From Sphingobacteriia bacterium (GTDB lineage: Bacteria > Bacteroidota > Bacteroidia > NS11-12g > UBA955), in assembly GCA_021151535.1 (NCBI GenBank), contig JAGKXC010000010.1, positions 1-38,003 on the forward strand: a DNA stretch of 38,003 nucleotides, given 5' to 3'. This document shows, piece by piece, positions 1-7,660 of this stretch. Under the pieces are notes generated by a model, which worked only from the letters and a program-made list of their open reading frames with translations, had not been told where the DNA came from and made no database searches. The position numbers were made by a program, and so were the translations under genes. Numbering within the stretch: position 1 is the stretch's first letter; the number at the start of each line of letters is the position of its first letter.

Positions 1-696
1 CCAGCTGTTAGTTGCGGTTAAATAGGCAGCTTGAAAGATCCAAGGAAAGGCAATTCCCAGAATCATTTGTAGTTTTTCTTGGCGATTGCACTTAATGAAA
101 AACGGATAAAGAATGGGTATGAAAAGAATGAACGGTTCTTTAATAAGGATGGCAAATCCAAAGAAAAGTCCGGCCAATAATGACGCTTTTTTAAATGAGG
201 TTAGTAGTAGGAATATCGCCCCGAAAACCAGGTAACTACCAATTTCTTCTGTGTATCCTCCAACGAAAAACGCGGGCCAATTGGCCAAAGTGTTAAGCGT
301 GAAAAGGTTGATGATTATGAGTAACGAGCTTATAATGAGTGGCTTGTTACTGCTATTGATTTGGAATATAGAGAATACGGTGAAACAAGTATAGAAGAGG
401 AGGAAAAAGTAAAGTTGTAATGCGGAAGTGGAGTTTAGATATAGGTAATCGCCCGGAAATAATTGGGTTATCCATTGGAAAACTACGTGCAAGTAGAAGA
501 TTCCTGGGCCTTTGTTATCGAAAGTGGATTGATAAAGAATGCCGCCTTGCTGCAGTTGATGGGCGATGGCTGCGAAACACCCGGTATCTCCTTCGGCGGC
601 ATTTCCCCAGTAATGACTGAACATTGCGCTAATTCCCAAAACAAGGGATGCGGAAAAAAGTGCTATTGAAATCTGTTTTGTTTTGCGGGGGTTCAT
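1..696 (-). CDS. GT-C type membrane glycosyltransferase, partial (3' end outside window)
   Basis: About 232 codons are visible, open to the left edge, so the C-terminus is missing. The translation is strongly hydrophobic: a first membrane segment at about residues 8-27, then several more. Between segment 1 and 2 lies a loop with an acidic residue (AEGDTG, D37) and a DNKGPG motif at 60-65. This layout is typical of the first periplasmic loop of GT39/PMT_2-like (ArnT/Rgt-type) transferases that use polyprenyl-phosphate sugars. The start at 696 overlaps the ruvX stop as ATGA, so the two are probably translationally coupled. The acceptor and sugar cannot be told from this part. The family call is good; the specific function is unknown. 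Confidence 0.7.
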   Translation of the reverse strand, partial: MNPRKTKQISIALFSASLVLGISAMFSHYWGNAAEGDTGCFAAIAHQLQQGGILYQSTFDNKGPGIFYLHVVFQWITQLFPGDYLYLNSTSALQLYFFLLFYTCFTVFSIFQINSSNKPLIISSLLIIINLFTLNTLANWPAFFVGGYTEEIGSYLVFGAIFLLLTSFKKASLLAGLFFGFAILIKEPFILFIPILYPFFIKCNRQEKLQMILGIAFPWIFQAAYLTATNSW

Positions 697-1106
697 GAAA
701 TCGATTGCATGTAAGTTTGCAAAATAATGGAAGCCGCCATGCTATCAAGAAGGCCTTTTTCGCTGCGTTTTTGTTTGCCGAGACCGGAGTTAATTAAGGC
801 ATTTTGGGCCTCCGAACTGGTAAATCGCTCGTCGATGGTAAAAACTGGAATATTGGGGTAAGCGTTTTTTAAGGCTTCAATGAATTGCTTTACGGGCTGA
901 GTTGCGTGTGTGTCTTGGCCTTTTAAATTGGTTGGCATGCCCACCACAAAGGCTTCAATTGTTTCGGTTTTGAGGTAATCGCTGAGAAAAATGTGCAATA
1001 CAGCTGTATCAACAGTTTGTAAAGGTTGGGCGATGATTTTCAATGGATCGGTTACCGCGATACCCGTTCTTTTACTGCCATAATCGATGCCCATTAATCT
1101 TCCCAT
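693..1106 (-). CDS. ruvX: RuvX/YqgF-family putative pre-16S rRNA nuclease / Holliday junction resolvase-like protein
   Basis: 137 aa, the usual length for the family. The N-terminus MGIDYGSKRTGIA is the RNase H-fold motif with the first catalytic Asp. VVGMPTNLKGQ and FTIDERFTSSEA follow in the expected order, and the last conserved acid is in GLLDSMAA. E. coli YqgF is implicated in 16S rRNA 5'-end maturation; a resolvase role has also been proposed. The ATG lies only four bases downstream of a TATCTTTG promoter box, so the mRNA may be leaderless. A membrane glycosyltransferase gene follows with an ATGA overlap, an unusual partner. Confidence 0.93.
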   Translation of the reverse strand: MGRLMGIDYGSKRTGIAVTDPLKIIAQPLQTVDTAVLHIFLSDYLKTETIEAFVVGMPTNLKGQDTHATQPVKQFIEALKNAYPNIPVFTIDERFTSSEAQNALINSGLGKQKRSEKGLLDSMAASIILQTYMQSIS

Positions 1107-1110
1107 TGAA

Positions 1111-1118
1111 CAAAGATA
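1111..1118 (-). promoter_or_regulatory. -7 promoter box of ruvX (TATCTTTG)
   Basis: Exact match to the Bacteroidota -7 consensus TAnnTTTG on the minus strand. It ends four bases before the ruvX ATG. I see no clear -33 TTG at the expected distance. Transcription would start at or within a few bases of the start codon. Confidence 0.5.
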
Positions 1119-1157
1119 GCGGAAGCATGTTGGATTTTTGAGGTAAGTGGGCGTATT

Positions 1158-1296
1158 GGGTAAAAGTGAAATGAAAATTGGGTAAAAAGGGGGGAGCGGT
1201 TAAAAGCGGGGGAGCAGGAAATGCGGGGCGAGCGGTTAAAAAGGGAATGGCGTGTAAATCTAAGTGTCGGGTAAAACGGGGGGCTAGCGGTTAAAA
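1158..1296 (+). repeat. G-rich degenerate direct repeats between ruvX and groEL
   Basis: GGGTAAAA occurs at 1158-1165, 1180-1187 and 1269-1276, and AGCGGTTAAAA occurs at 1195-1205, 1231-1241 and 1286-1296. At 1180-1205 and 1269-1296 the two elements are joined by a run of six Gs, giving two near-identical units of 26-28 nt. Plus-strand G-runs of four to six lie near 1189, 1208, 1225 and 1278. The block occupies the spacer between the groEL terminator and the ruvX promoter. No coding potential is seen. Confidence 0.65.
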
Positions 1297-1334
1297 TAAA
1301 AAAAGGGATTGCGTTAGCAACCCCTTTTTTTATT
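1295..1334 (-). terminator. Rho-independent terminator after groEL
   Basis: Inverted repeat 1295-1312 / 1317-1334 with one mismatch and a four-base loop. Read on the minus strand it is a GC-containing stem whose descending arm runs into a U-rich tract. It lies 16 nt past the groEL stop at 1351. The A/T-rich flanks could also allow termination from the other direction. Confidence 0.75.
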
Positions 1335-1350
1335 TCTATGGAATTTGAAA

Positions 1351-2825
1351 TTACATCATACCACCCATACCGCCCATGTCTGGACCGTGGCTATGACCTT
1401 TTTCGTCTTCCTTAATGTCGCTAATTACACACTCAGTAGTCAAGATCATGCTTGCAATAGAAGCTGCATTCTCAAGGGCTACACGAGATACTTTTTTAGG
1501 ATCAATTACACCAGCAGCGATTAGGTTTTCGTATTGCTCAGTGCGGGCATTGTAACCGAAGTCGTTTTTGCCTTCCAATACTTTTTGCACTACGATGCTA
1601 CCTTCACCACCTGCGTTGGCAACGATTTGTCTAAGAGGCTCTTCTAATGCCCTACGTACGATTTGGATACCAGTGGTTTCGTCTTCGTTTTCGCCCTTCA
1701 TATTGTCTAAGCCACTGATAGCACGGATTAAGCTCACGCCACCACCCGGTACGATGCCTTCTTCAACGGCAGCGCGTGTTGCGTGCAATGCATCGTCTAC
1801 GCGATCTTTCTTTTCTTTCATTTCTACTTCAGTAGCTGCACCGATGTAAAGAACCGCTACGCCGCCTGATAATTTGGCCAAACGCTCTTGCAATTTCTCT
1901 CTGTCGTAGTCTGAAGAAGTATTCTCAATTTGAGATTTGATTTGGTTAACACGTGCAACGATGGCATCTTTGCTTCCAGCACCGTTAACAATGGTTGTAT
2001 TGTCTTTGTTGATGGTGATTTTCTCAGCTCTACCCAAATCTTCCATGGTGGCGTCGTCGAGTTTTCTACCTTGTTCTTCGCTAATCACACTACCGCCGGT
2101 AAGGATGGCGATATCTTGCAACATTTCTTTTCTTCTATCGCCAAAACCAGGGGCTTTAACAGCTGCGATTTTGAGTTTTCCATTTCCGCTTCCATTTTCT
2201 CTGTATTGGTAACGAAATAGGGCGATAAGTAACCGCGGTCGAATTGCATACCTTCTACTACTTCAACAGTAGTTTCAGTACCTTTGGCTTCTTCAACGGT
2301 GATAACGCCATCTTTACCAACTTTCTTCATTGCTTCAGCGATCAAAGAACCGATGGTACTGTCGTTGTTAGCAGAAATCGTAGCAACTTGTTCAATTTTG
2401 TTATGGTCGTCTCCAACTGCTTCACTCATTTCATTCAATTTGTTCACAGCAGCTTTCACGGCTTTATCGATACCGCGTTTCAAATCCATTGGATTGGCGC
2501 CAGCAGCAACGTTTTTAAGACCGCCAGTAACGATGGCTTGAGCCAAAACGGTTGCAGTAGTAGTACCATCACCGGCAACATCAGCGGTTTTGCTAGCTAC
2601 TTCCTTCAACATTTGGGCGCCCATGTTTTCAACTGGGTCTGATAATTCAATCTCCTTTGCAACCGATACACCGTCTTTGGTAACATGAGGTGCACCGAAT
2701 TTTTTGTCGATTACAACGTTTCTACCCTTTGGACCCAATGTTACTTTTACTGCATTGGCCAATGCATCTACACCACGCTTTAAACCGTCGCGGGCAGTAA
2801 GGTTAAAATCTATTTTCTTTGCCAT
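1351..2825 (-). pseudogene. groEL: groEL, 60 kDa chaperonin, with internal deletion and frameshift
   Basis: Two overlapping reading frames together encode a chaperonin lacking its middle. The first frame (from ATG 2825) matches GroEL residues 1-217, with TLGPKGRNVV and GDGTTTAT of the ATP site, up to EAEMEN. It then runs out of frame to a stop at 2085. The second frame continues from GKLKIAAVKAPGFGDRR at about 2181 to the normal GGMGGMM end at 1351. Relative to E. coli GroEL about 51-53 residues are missing, including the helix pair carrying the L234/L237 and L259/V263/V264 substrate and GroES contacts. The net loss is about 160 nt, with length 1 modulo 3. groES lies 29 nt upstream, so this is the normal groESL locus. 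Either the gene is broken and another copy serves the cell, or the assembly has lost bases. Confidence 0.9.
2170..2185 (-). other. Deletion/frameshift junction in groEL
   Basis: The heptamer GGAAAAC (minus strand, 2181-2175) reads M-E-N in the upstream frame and G-K-L in the downstream frame. It fits both ends of the missing segment, so it looks like the single remaining copy of a 7-nt direct repeat that flanked the lost bases. The upstream frame expects a continuation like PFILLADKK; the downstream frame expects a preceding NKLR. Neither is present. Confidence 0.8.
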
Positions 2826-2854
2826 TTTTTTTGAATTTTACTTTTAAATTTTGA

Positions 2855-3130
2855 TTAGATGATAGCGAAAACGTCGCTTTCACGCATGATTAAATAATCT
2901 TTACCTTCTACTGAGATTTCAGTACCGGCATACTTTCCGTACAACACAGAATCACCTACTTTAACGGTCATTGGTTCGTCGGTTTTACCAGGTCCTACTG
3001 CTACCACAGTTCCTTTTTGAGGTTTTTCTTTTGCTGTGTCTGGGATAATAATACCTGAAGCAGTTTTTTGTTCTGCCTGAGCGGGTTCGATAAGAACGCG
3101 ATCGGCTAAAGGTTTGATGTTAACTGACAT
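2855..3130 (-). CDS. groES: GroES, 10 kDa co-chaperonin
   Basis: 91 aa from MSVNIKPLADRVLIEP, the usual GroES length. The frame is open upstream to 3181, but those 17 extra residues do not look like GroES, so I take the ATG at 3130. The mobile-loop region (AEQKTASGIIIPDTA, about residues 17-31) and the YGKYAGTEI segment are present. GroES caps the GroEL ring and closes the folding chamber. It is intact here although the partner gene is damaged. No CIRCE element is evident upstream; a pair of interleaved inverted repeats lies 80-120 nt before the start. Confidence 0.95.
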   Translation of the reverse strand: MSVNIKPLADRVLIEPAQAEQKTASGIIIPDTAKEKPQKGTVVAVGPGKTDEPMTVKVGDSVLYGKYAGTEISVEGKDYLIMRESDVFAII

Positions 3131-3209
3131 ATGAAATGATATTAATTTTGGTTTGTTTGGGTTTATCGAATCCTGTGCCAAGTGATAAAAGTGGCGATTT
3201 TTGAGGAGA

Positions 3210-3249
3210 AAATTGAATTTTTGTCAGATTTTTCAATTTCTTTCTGACA
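3210..3249. promoter_or_regulatory. Two interleaved inverted repeats upstream of groES / at the waaA 3' end
   Basis: AAATTGAA (3210-3217) pairs with TTCAATTT (3232-3239), and TGTCAGA (3222-3228) pairs with TCTGACA (3243-3249). Both have 14-base spacers and they interleave, so half-sites fall about every 10.5-11.5 bases. The block overlaps the last codons of waaA. It may be an operator for groESL, or two mutually exclusive hairpins at the waaA 3' end. No T-tract follows, so it is not a standard terminator. Confidence 0.45.
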
Positions 3250-4636
3250 ACTTGACAAGTTCAGGTATATGCCATAAGGTATGAAGTTGAACTTGGTTGT
3301 TGAGGGCGAAGGAATGGGCGATTTTTCCAAGTTCATCGCGTTGGGTTTGATCTTGTATTAGTTGTGATAGCTTTTGGTTAAAAGCTGTTTGGTTATTGAT
3401 TTGGAAGGCGAAGCCAGCGTTGATTGCTTGTTGTGCTTCGGGGAATTTTTGGTGTTTGGGGCCGAAGATTATTGGCATTCCAAAAACGGAGGCTTCTGCC
3501 ATGTTGTGAAGGCCTTTTCCGAATGCACCGCCTATAACGGCTATTTTGCCAAAACTGTAACAGTTTGCTAGCTGACCGATGCTATCAAGTATGAGAATGG
3601 TAGGATTCGAAGATGTTAATGGGTTTGAAGAAAGTGATGGGTTAAGGGGTAAAGCAGTTGACAATTGTGGCAGGAAGTGTTGGAATTGGTTTAATATGTT
3701 TTGGCAATGTGTTTTTGAAATATCGTGCGGTGCGATGAGGATTTGCCAATTTGGGGGGAGCGGGTGAAGGTTTAAGTAGTTTAGAAGTAGGCGTTCTTCC
3801 GCTTCCCAAGAGGATCCGAGAATGAGCGTATTTTTGTTTGTGAGCCAATGGGTTAATGGCTCCGGAAGGTGGGTGTTTGGTGCCGTGTTTGAGTTTGTGG
3901 CAGGGCTGTTTTTATCACTGCCATTGGCCTGCACATTGTTCAGTGAAACTGTGTTGAAACGTGCCATCGCTCTGTTGAATTTGGAATCGCCCCAAACAAA
4001 AATCCTTTCCTTTGGTATCCCCCAATCGGCGGCGGTAGCTACCATTTTCTGGTTCAAAACACCTATTCCCGCCGCCCCCTTCAACACAGTGCGCCAAGGT
4101 TTAGACCAACTTTTGCCCAGGAAATGGTTCCCGTGAATGTTCATCCCCAAAACAGCAAATGGAATTGATTTGCCATTTAAAGCGCGAATGAAATTCAACC
4201 ACAATTCGTATCGGATAATAAAAACAAATTGCGGATTTATCCAGGCGAGAAATGTATCTAAATCTGATAATTTATCCCAAGGCAAATAGGTTTTAACAAC
4301 GGGTGTTGATGCTTTAGTGGATGGATCAATTAGAGCCGGTAATGTGGCGTTTTCATAACCTGATGGGGAATAAAAACTCACAACAATTTGATGATTTGGG
4401 AACTTGATTTTCAAAAAATCAATCACTGGAATGGCCATTTCGTACTCACCCAATGAAGCGCAATGAATCAGCATCGTTGAACCGTGAACTGGAATGTTAT
4501 CGCCCAAAAAACTACTTAATTCTTTTCTCCCCTGGAGCATTTTTTTTGCCTTCGAATGCCCTAAAATAGCGGCAATTCTATGAAGGAAAATAAAAAATTG
4601 GATGATGATCGTGTAAAAAGCAGACGGAAACTTCAT
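3233..4636 (-). CDS. waaA: 3-deoxy-D-manno-octulosonic acid transferase (Kdo transferase)
   Basis: 467 aa, somewhat longer than the usual 410-430. WaaA/KdtA moves Kdo from CMP-Kdo onto lipid IV-A at the cytoplasmic face of the inner membrane during lipid A-core synthesis. Residues 5-24 form an N-terminal membrane anchor. HCASLGEYE (58-66) contains the catalytic-type Glu E64. SPSGYENA follows at 90-97 and the glycosyltransferase-B C-terminal motif (GGAFGKGLHNMAEA) near 369-382. The extra length comes from Asn/Ser/Thr-rich inserts around residues 230-260 and 335-350. The gene starts 2 nt after the stop of the outer-membrane protein gene, so the two are likely co-transcribed. Confidence 0.92.
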   Translation of the reverse strand: MKFPSAFYTIIIQFFIFLHRIAAILGHSKAKKMLQGRKELSSFLGDNIPVHGSTMLIHCASLGEYEMAIPVIDFLKIKFPNHQIVVSFYSPSGYENATLPALIDPSTKASTPVVKTYLPWDKLSDLDTFLAWINPQFVFIIRYELWLNFIRALNGKSIPFAVLGMNIHGNHFLGKSWSKPWRTVLKGAAGIGVLNQKMVATAADWGIPKERIFVWGDSKFNRAMARFNTVSLNNVQANGSDKNSPATNSNTAPNTHLPEPLTHWLTNKNTLILGSSWEAEERLLLNYLNLHPLPPNWQILIAPHDISKTHCQNILNQFQHFLPQLSTALPLNPSLSSNPLTSSNPTILILDSIGQLANCYSFGKIAVIGGAFGKGLHNMAEASVFGMPIIFGPKHQKFPEAQQAINAGFAFQINNQTAFNQKLSQLIQDQTQRDELGKIAHSFALNNQVQLHTLWHIPELVKLSERN

Positions 4637-4638
4637 CC

Positions 4639-5583
4639 TTAGAAATAGTAATCGGTTTTTGCCTTGGTGTTGCTCTTATCCGCGTTGATTGGGATGATGA
4701 ATCCCATGTTGATTCCAATTGAAAAATCCAACTGGGATTTATCGGGAGCTCTGTCTGTTGCAAAGTCCCACGCTCTTTGTGGATTAGTAACAGATTGTAA
4801 GAGATTTACGCCGGCAAAAACGCAAATAGCTTCGTTGTTAATGTATTGATATTTAACGCTTTCTGTAAGTGCAAACCCCCTGCGATAATTGTCGTAACCT
4901 TGGTTATAAATACCTTCGATTTGGGGGATTCTTCCTTTGTCGAATTGGAAACGGGTATAATGCTCGTGATAACCTAAGCCAGCAGTGTAAACCAAGGAAT
5001 GTGTTGCTTCGGAGGTGGTTTTAAATGGCTTTATCAAACCCACAGTAGCGGTTAAATTAAAGCCTCTCAAATAGGTTCTAATTACCGAAGTGTATCCGTA
5101 TTGATCTAATACATAACCTGTTGGGCCTTGAATTCCGCCGTATAAACTGTCGGGTCTTACGTAGGTTCCGCTGTAGGGCATATAATTGAAGCCTACTGTA
5201 ATTTTTTCGTTGTGCTGGTATTCGGCACCAAACTGACCGCCAAAAAAATTGGGATATCGGTTATTCCAGCCACCAGCAGTAGAGTTAATTCCTCCTCCAA
5301 TGTTTAAAATAACCCAATTAGAAACGCTGTGAATTTCTTTTGCGGCCATAGATACTGGTTTGTCATTGCTGCGGGGCTTTGGTTGCGGCACTGGCAAAGG
5401 TTCGATTTTTGCAGTGGATATTTTTGTAACGGCAGGAGCCGGACCATTATTACCAGGCGTTGAAGTTGAAGAGCTTGTTGGCGATGGAGCTGAAGCCGCC
5501 TTTGGCGTTGTAGTGTCTGTTTGCGCTAAAACAAGCGTAAACAACATATTGCAAAGAATCAAAAGGGCAAACTTGGCTTTCAT
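4639..5583 (-). CDS. Outer-membrane beta-barrel protein, function unknown
   Basis: 314 aa. A clear signal peptide (hydrophobic core about residues 4-20, cut after VLA before QTD) is followed by a Thr/Ser/Pro/Ala-rich linker to about residue 75. The rest alternates polar and aromatic residues (for example GFNYMPYSGTYV, RTYLRGFNLTATVGL) as in outer-membrane strands and ends in YYF, a typical terminal aromatic for BAM recognition. I do not recognise the family. It does not carry the typical PorP/SprF start. Position directly upstream of waaA suggests an envelope role. A TACCTTCG box, one base off the -7 consensus, lies 13 nt before the ATG (5597-5604). Confidence 0.75.
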   Translation of the reverse strand: MKAKFALLILCNMLFTLVLAQTDTTTPKAASAPSPTSSSTSTPGNNGPAPAVTKISTAKIEPLPVPQPKPRSNDKPVSMAAKEIHSVSNWVILNIGGGINSTAGGWNNRYPNFFGGQFGAEYQHNEKITVGFNYMPYSGTYVRPDSLYGGIQGPTGYVLDQYGYTSVIRTYLRGFNLTATVGLIKPFKTTSEATHSLVYTAGLGYHEHYTRFQFDKGRIPQIEGIYNQGYDNYRRGFALTESVKYQYINNEAICVFAGVNLLQSVTNPQRAWDFATDRAPDKSQLDFSIGINMGFIIPINADKSNTKAKTDYYF

Positions 5584-5623
5584 GATCAGTGAATTACGAA
5601 GGTATGGAATCCTTTACAATTTT

Positions 5624-6403
5624 TTAGTTTTGCAATGCATTTTGCACGGCTTCCAAGAATCCTTGCGGGTTTTCGGCATGCACCCAATGTCCGGCGTTTT
5701 CAACTACATAAAATTTTGAATGCGGAAAATGCTGTAAAATGTAGGGTTTGTCTTCCTCTTTGATATATCCACTCTTACTACCAGCGATGAAATAGGTTGG
5801 TTTGTTGAAAACGTACATAAAATCTAATCGATCAATGATGGTAGGGTACCAGTGTTCGATAGCCTCCAAGTTGCTTTTTGTTTTGTAACCGCCGTCTGGT
5901 TGCGGTTCAATATTCTTCAATAAAAATTGTCGAACCCCCATTTCTGGCGCGTAAGGAGCAAATGCTTCTTCCACTTCACGACGGGAATTCATTTGCGACA
6001 AATCCACTTCGCGGAATGCTTTAAAGTAGCTTAAATGCCCAGGAACATATTGTTTCGGGGCAATATCCACTACAATCAGTTTCTCTACCAATTCAGAGTG
6101 ATGTTCGGCAAAAAACATGGCAGTTTTGCCACCCATGCTATGCCCCATGATGATGGAAGTGTTATTGCCATCGCCCAAATGATGAATGAGATTGTATAAA
6201 TCCGTTGCCATCGCCCTAAAAGAACTATCAGCATCGTGGAAGCTTTTTCCGTGATTTCTGGCATCGAAAGTTACTACCCGATACTGTGCAGATAATTGTT
6301 GCGCTGCCAAATGCCAGTTATCGAGCATACCAAAAATTCCATGTAGTATGTAAATAGTTTTGAGATTGCTTTCGCCATAGATTCGATAATTTACCAGTTG
6401 CAT
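5624..6403 (-). CDS. Alpha/beta hydrolase, YbfF-like esterase
   Basis: 259 aa, a full single-domain alpha/beta hydrolase. The oxyanion segment LHGIFGMLDNW (20-30), the strand VVTFDARNHGKS (43-54), the nucleophile elbow GHSMGG with S89, and the terminal His in NAGHWVHAENP (H239) are all present in order. Sequence and motif spacing resemble E. coli YbfF, a short-chain acyl esterase active on acyl-CoA and similar esters. No signal peptide, so cytoplasmic. It precedes the outer-membrane protein gene by 40 nt on the same strand and may lead that small operon. The natural substrate is unknown. Confidence 0.88.
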   Translation of the reverse strand: MQLVNYRIYGESNLKTIYILHGIFGMLDNWHLAAQQLSAQYRVVTFDARNHGKSFHDADSSFRAMATDLYNLIHHLGDGNNTSIIMGHSMGGKTAMFFAEHHSELVEKLIVVDIAPKQYVPGHLSYFKAFREVDLSQMNSRREVEEAFAPYAPEMGVRQFLLKNIEPQPDGGYKTKSNLEAIEHWYPTIIDRLDFMYVFNKPTYFIAGSKSGYIKEEDKPYILQHFPHSKFYVVENAGHWVHAENPQGFLEAVQNALQN

Positions 6404-6462
6404 AATGAGAAATATTTAGGGCTTCGGGGCGATATTAAAACGAGGAAATAGCTTTTTAAAAA

Positions 6463-6491
6463 ACAAAGCCCCGGGGATTCCGAGGCTTTGT
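6463..6491 (-). terminator. Rho-independent terminator after alanine dehydrogenase
   Basis: ACAAAGCC (6463-6470) pairs with GGCTTTGT (6484-6491). On the minus strand the hairpin is followed by TTTTT, and it lies 17 nt beyond the ald stop at 6509. Confidence 0.8.
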
Positions 6492-6508
6492 ATAAGATTG
6501 AATATGAA

Positions 6509-7624
6509 TTAGTTTAAGAATTCTTCAACTGGAGTGTAAGGCAAATTGAATGCTTCAGAAACGCCTTGGTAGCAAACTTTTCCGTTGATTACGTTCAAGC
6601 CCAATGTAAGTTCTTTGCTGTCTTTGCAAGCTTGCTTCCAGCCTTTGTTAGCCAACTGCACTGCGAAAGGCAAAGTAGCGTTGGTTAAAGCCAAAGTAGA
6701 AGTGTAAGGAACTGCACCAGGCATGTTTGCTACGCAGTAGTGAATTACACCGTCAACTTCATAAACTGGCTCCGCGTGGGTAGTGGGTTTAGAAGTTTCG
6801 AAGCAACCACCTTGGTCAATCGCCACATCAACAATTACCGCACCTTTTTTCATGGTTGGCAACATGTCTTTGGTAATTAATTTTGGTGCTTTTGCACCTG
6901 GGATCAATACACCACCGATAACCAAATCAGCAGATTTGATCATCTGACGTACGTTGTAGTCGTTAGAAATTAAAGTATCAACGTTAGCAGGCATGATATC
7001 ATCAAGCTGACGTAATCTTGGCAATGAAATGTCCATGATAGTAACGTGAGCGCCTAAACCAGCAGCCATTTTAGCAGCTTGGGTACCAACGATACCGCCA
7101 CCCAAAACTACAACTTCGGCTGGTTTAACACCTGGTACGCCACCCAATAGGATACCTCTTCCACCCATTGGCTTTTCAAGATATTTTGCACCTTCTTGGA
7201 TACTCATTCTACCAGCTACTTCACTCATTGGAACCAACAAAGGCAAGCTTCTATCGGTTTTTTCAACGGTTTCGTAAGCCAAGCAAACTGCACCACTCTT
7301 AATCATAGCGTGGGTTAGGGGCTCGTACGAAGCAAAGTGGAAATAGGTGAATAACAATTGGTTTTCACGAATCAAAGCATATTCCTGTTCAATAGGCTCT
7401 TTTACTTTGATGATCATTTCCGCAATCTTATACACTTCCTCAATAGTAGGAAGCATTTTAGCTCCAGCAGCTACGTATTCATCATCGCTGAATCCGCTTC
7501 CATTACCTGCGGTTTGTTGTACATAAACGGTATGACCGTGTTTCACCAACTCGCTTGCACCTGCAGGGGTTAAAGCAACGCGATTTTCGTTGTTTTTAAT
7601 TTCTTTTGGAACGCCGATTATCAT
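6509..7624 (-). CDS. ald: Alanine dehydrogenase
   Basis: 371 aa from MIIGVPKEIK, exactly the usual length; the frame is open nine codons further upstream, but those residues lie across the promoter box and are not family-like. The enzyme interconverts L-alanine with pyruvate, ammonia and NADH. R15, K75 and H96 occupy the known pyruvate-binding and catalytic positions. The Rossmann motif VLGGGIVGTQAA spans about 173-184, and DVAIDQGGCFETS follows. A TATCTTTG promoter box lies 16 nt before the ATG and a terminator follows, so this is probably a single-gene unit despite sitting 36 nt downstream of the peptidase gene. Confidence 0.95.
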   Translation of the reverse strand: MIIGVPKEIKNNENRVALTPAGASELVKHGHTVYVQQTAGNGSGFSDDEYVAAGAKMLPTIEEVYKIAEMIIKVKEPIEQEYALIRENQLLFTYFHFASYEPLTHAMIKSGAVCLAYETVEKTDRSLPLLVPMSEVAGRMSIQEGAKYLEKPMGGRGILLGGVPGVKPAEVVVLGGGIVGTQAAKMAAGLGAHVTIMDISLPRLRQLDDIMPANVDTLISNDYNVRQMIKSADLVIGGVLIPGAKAPKLITKDMLPTMKKGAVIVDVAIDQGGCFETSKPTTHAEPVYEVDGVIHYCVANMPGAVPYTSTLALTNATLPFAVQLANKGWKQACKDSKELTLGLNVINGKVCYQGVSEAFNLPYTPVEEFLN

Positions 7625-7640
7625 AATTGAAAAAGTGCCG

Positions 7641-7648
7641 CAAAGATA
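7641..7648 (-). promoter_or_regulatory. -7 promoter box of ald (TATCTTTG)
   Basis: Exact TAnnTTTG match on the minus strand, 16 nt upstream of the ald ATG at 7624 and inside the 36-nt gap after the peptidase gene. No convincing -33 TTG is seen. Confidence 0.5.
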
Positions 7649-7660
7649 CAACTTAAAATT

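Noticed and set aside
2085..2124. Programmed ribosomal frameshift joining the two groEL frames
   Set aside because: The frames overlap, but about 51-53 conserved residues are missing between them and no slippery heptamer with downstream structure is evident. A deletion explains the data better.
1568..2642. Several plus-strand open frames of 85-132 codons opposite groEL
   Set aside because: They are antisense shadows of conserved GroEL codons, with no start context or recognisable domain.
4639..5583. PorP/SprF-type T9SS protein
   Set aside because: It is a signal-peptide-bearing barrel of similar size, but lacks the typical PorP start (QDPQFSQFY...NPAFAG) and shows no such motif.
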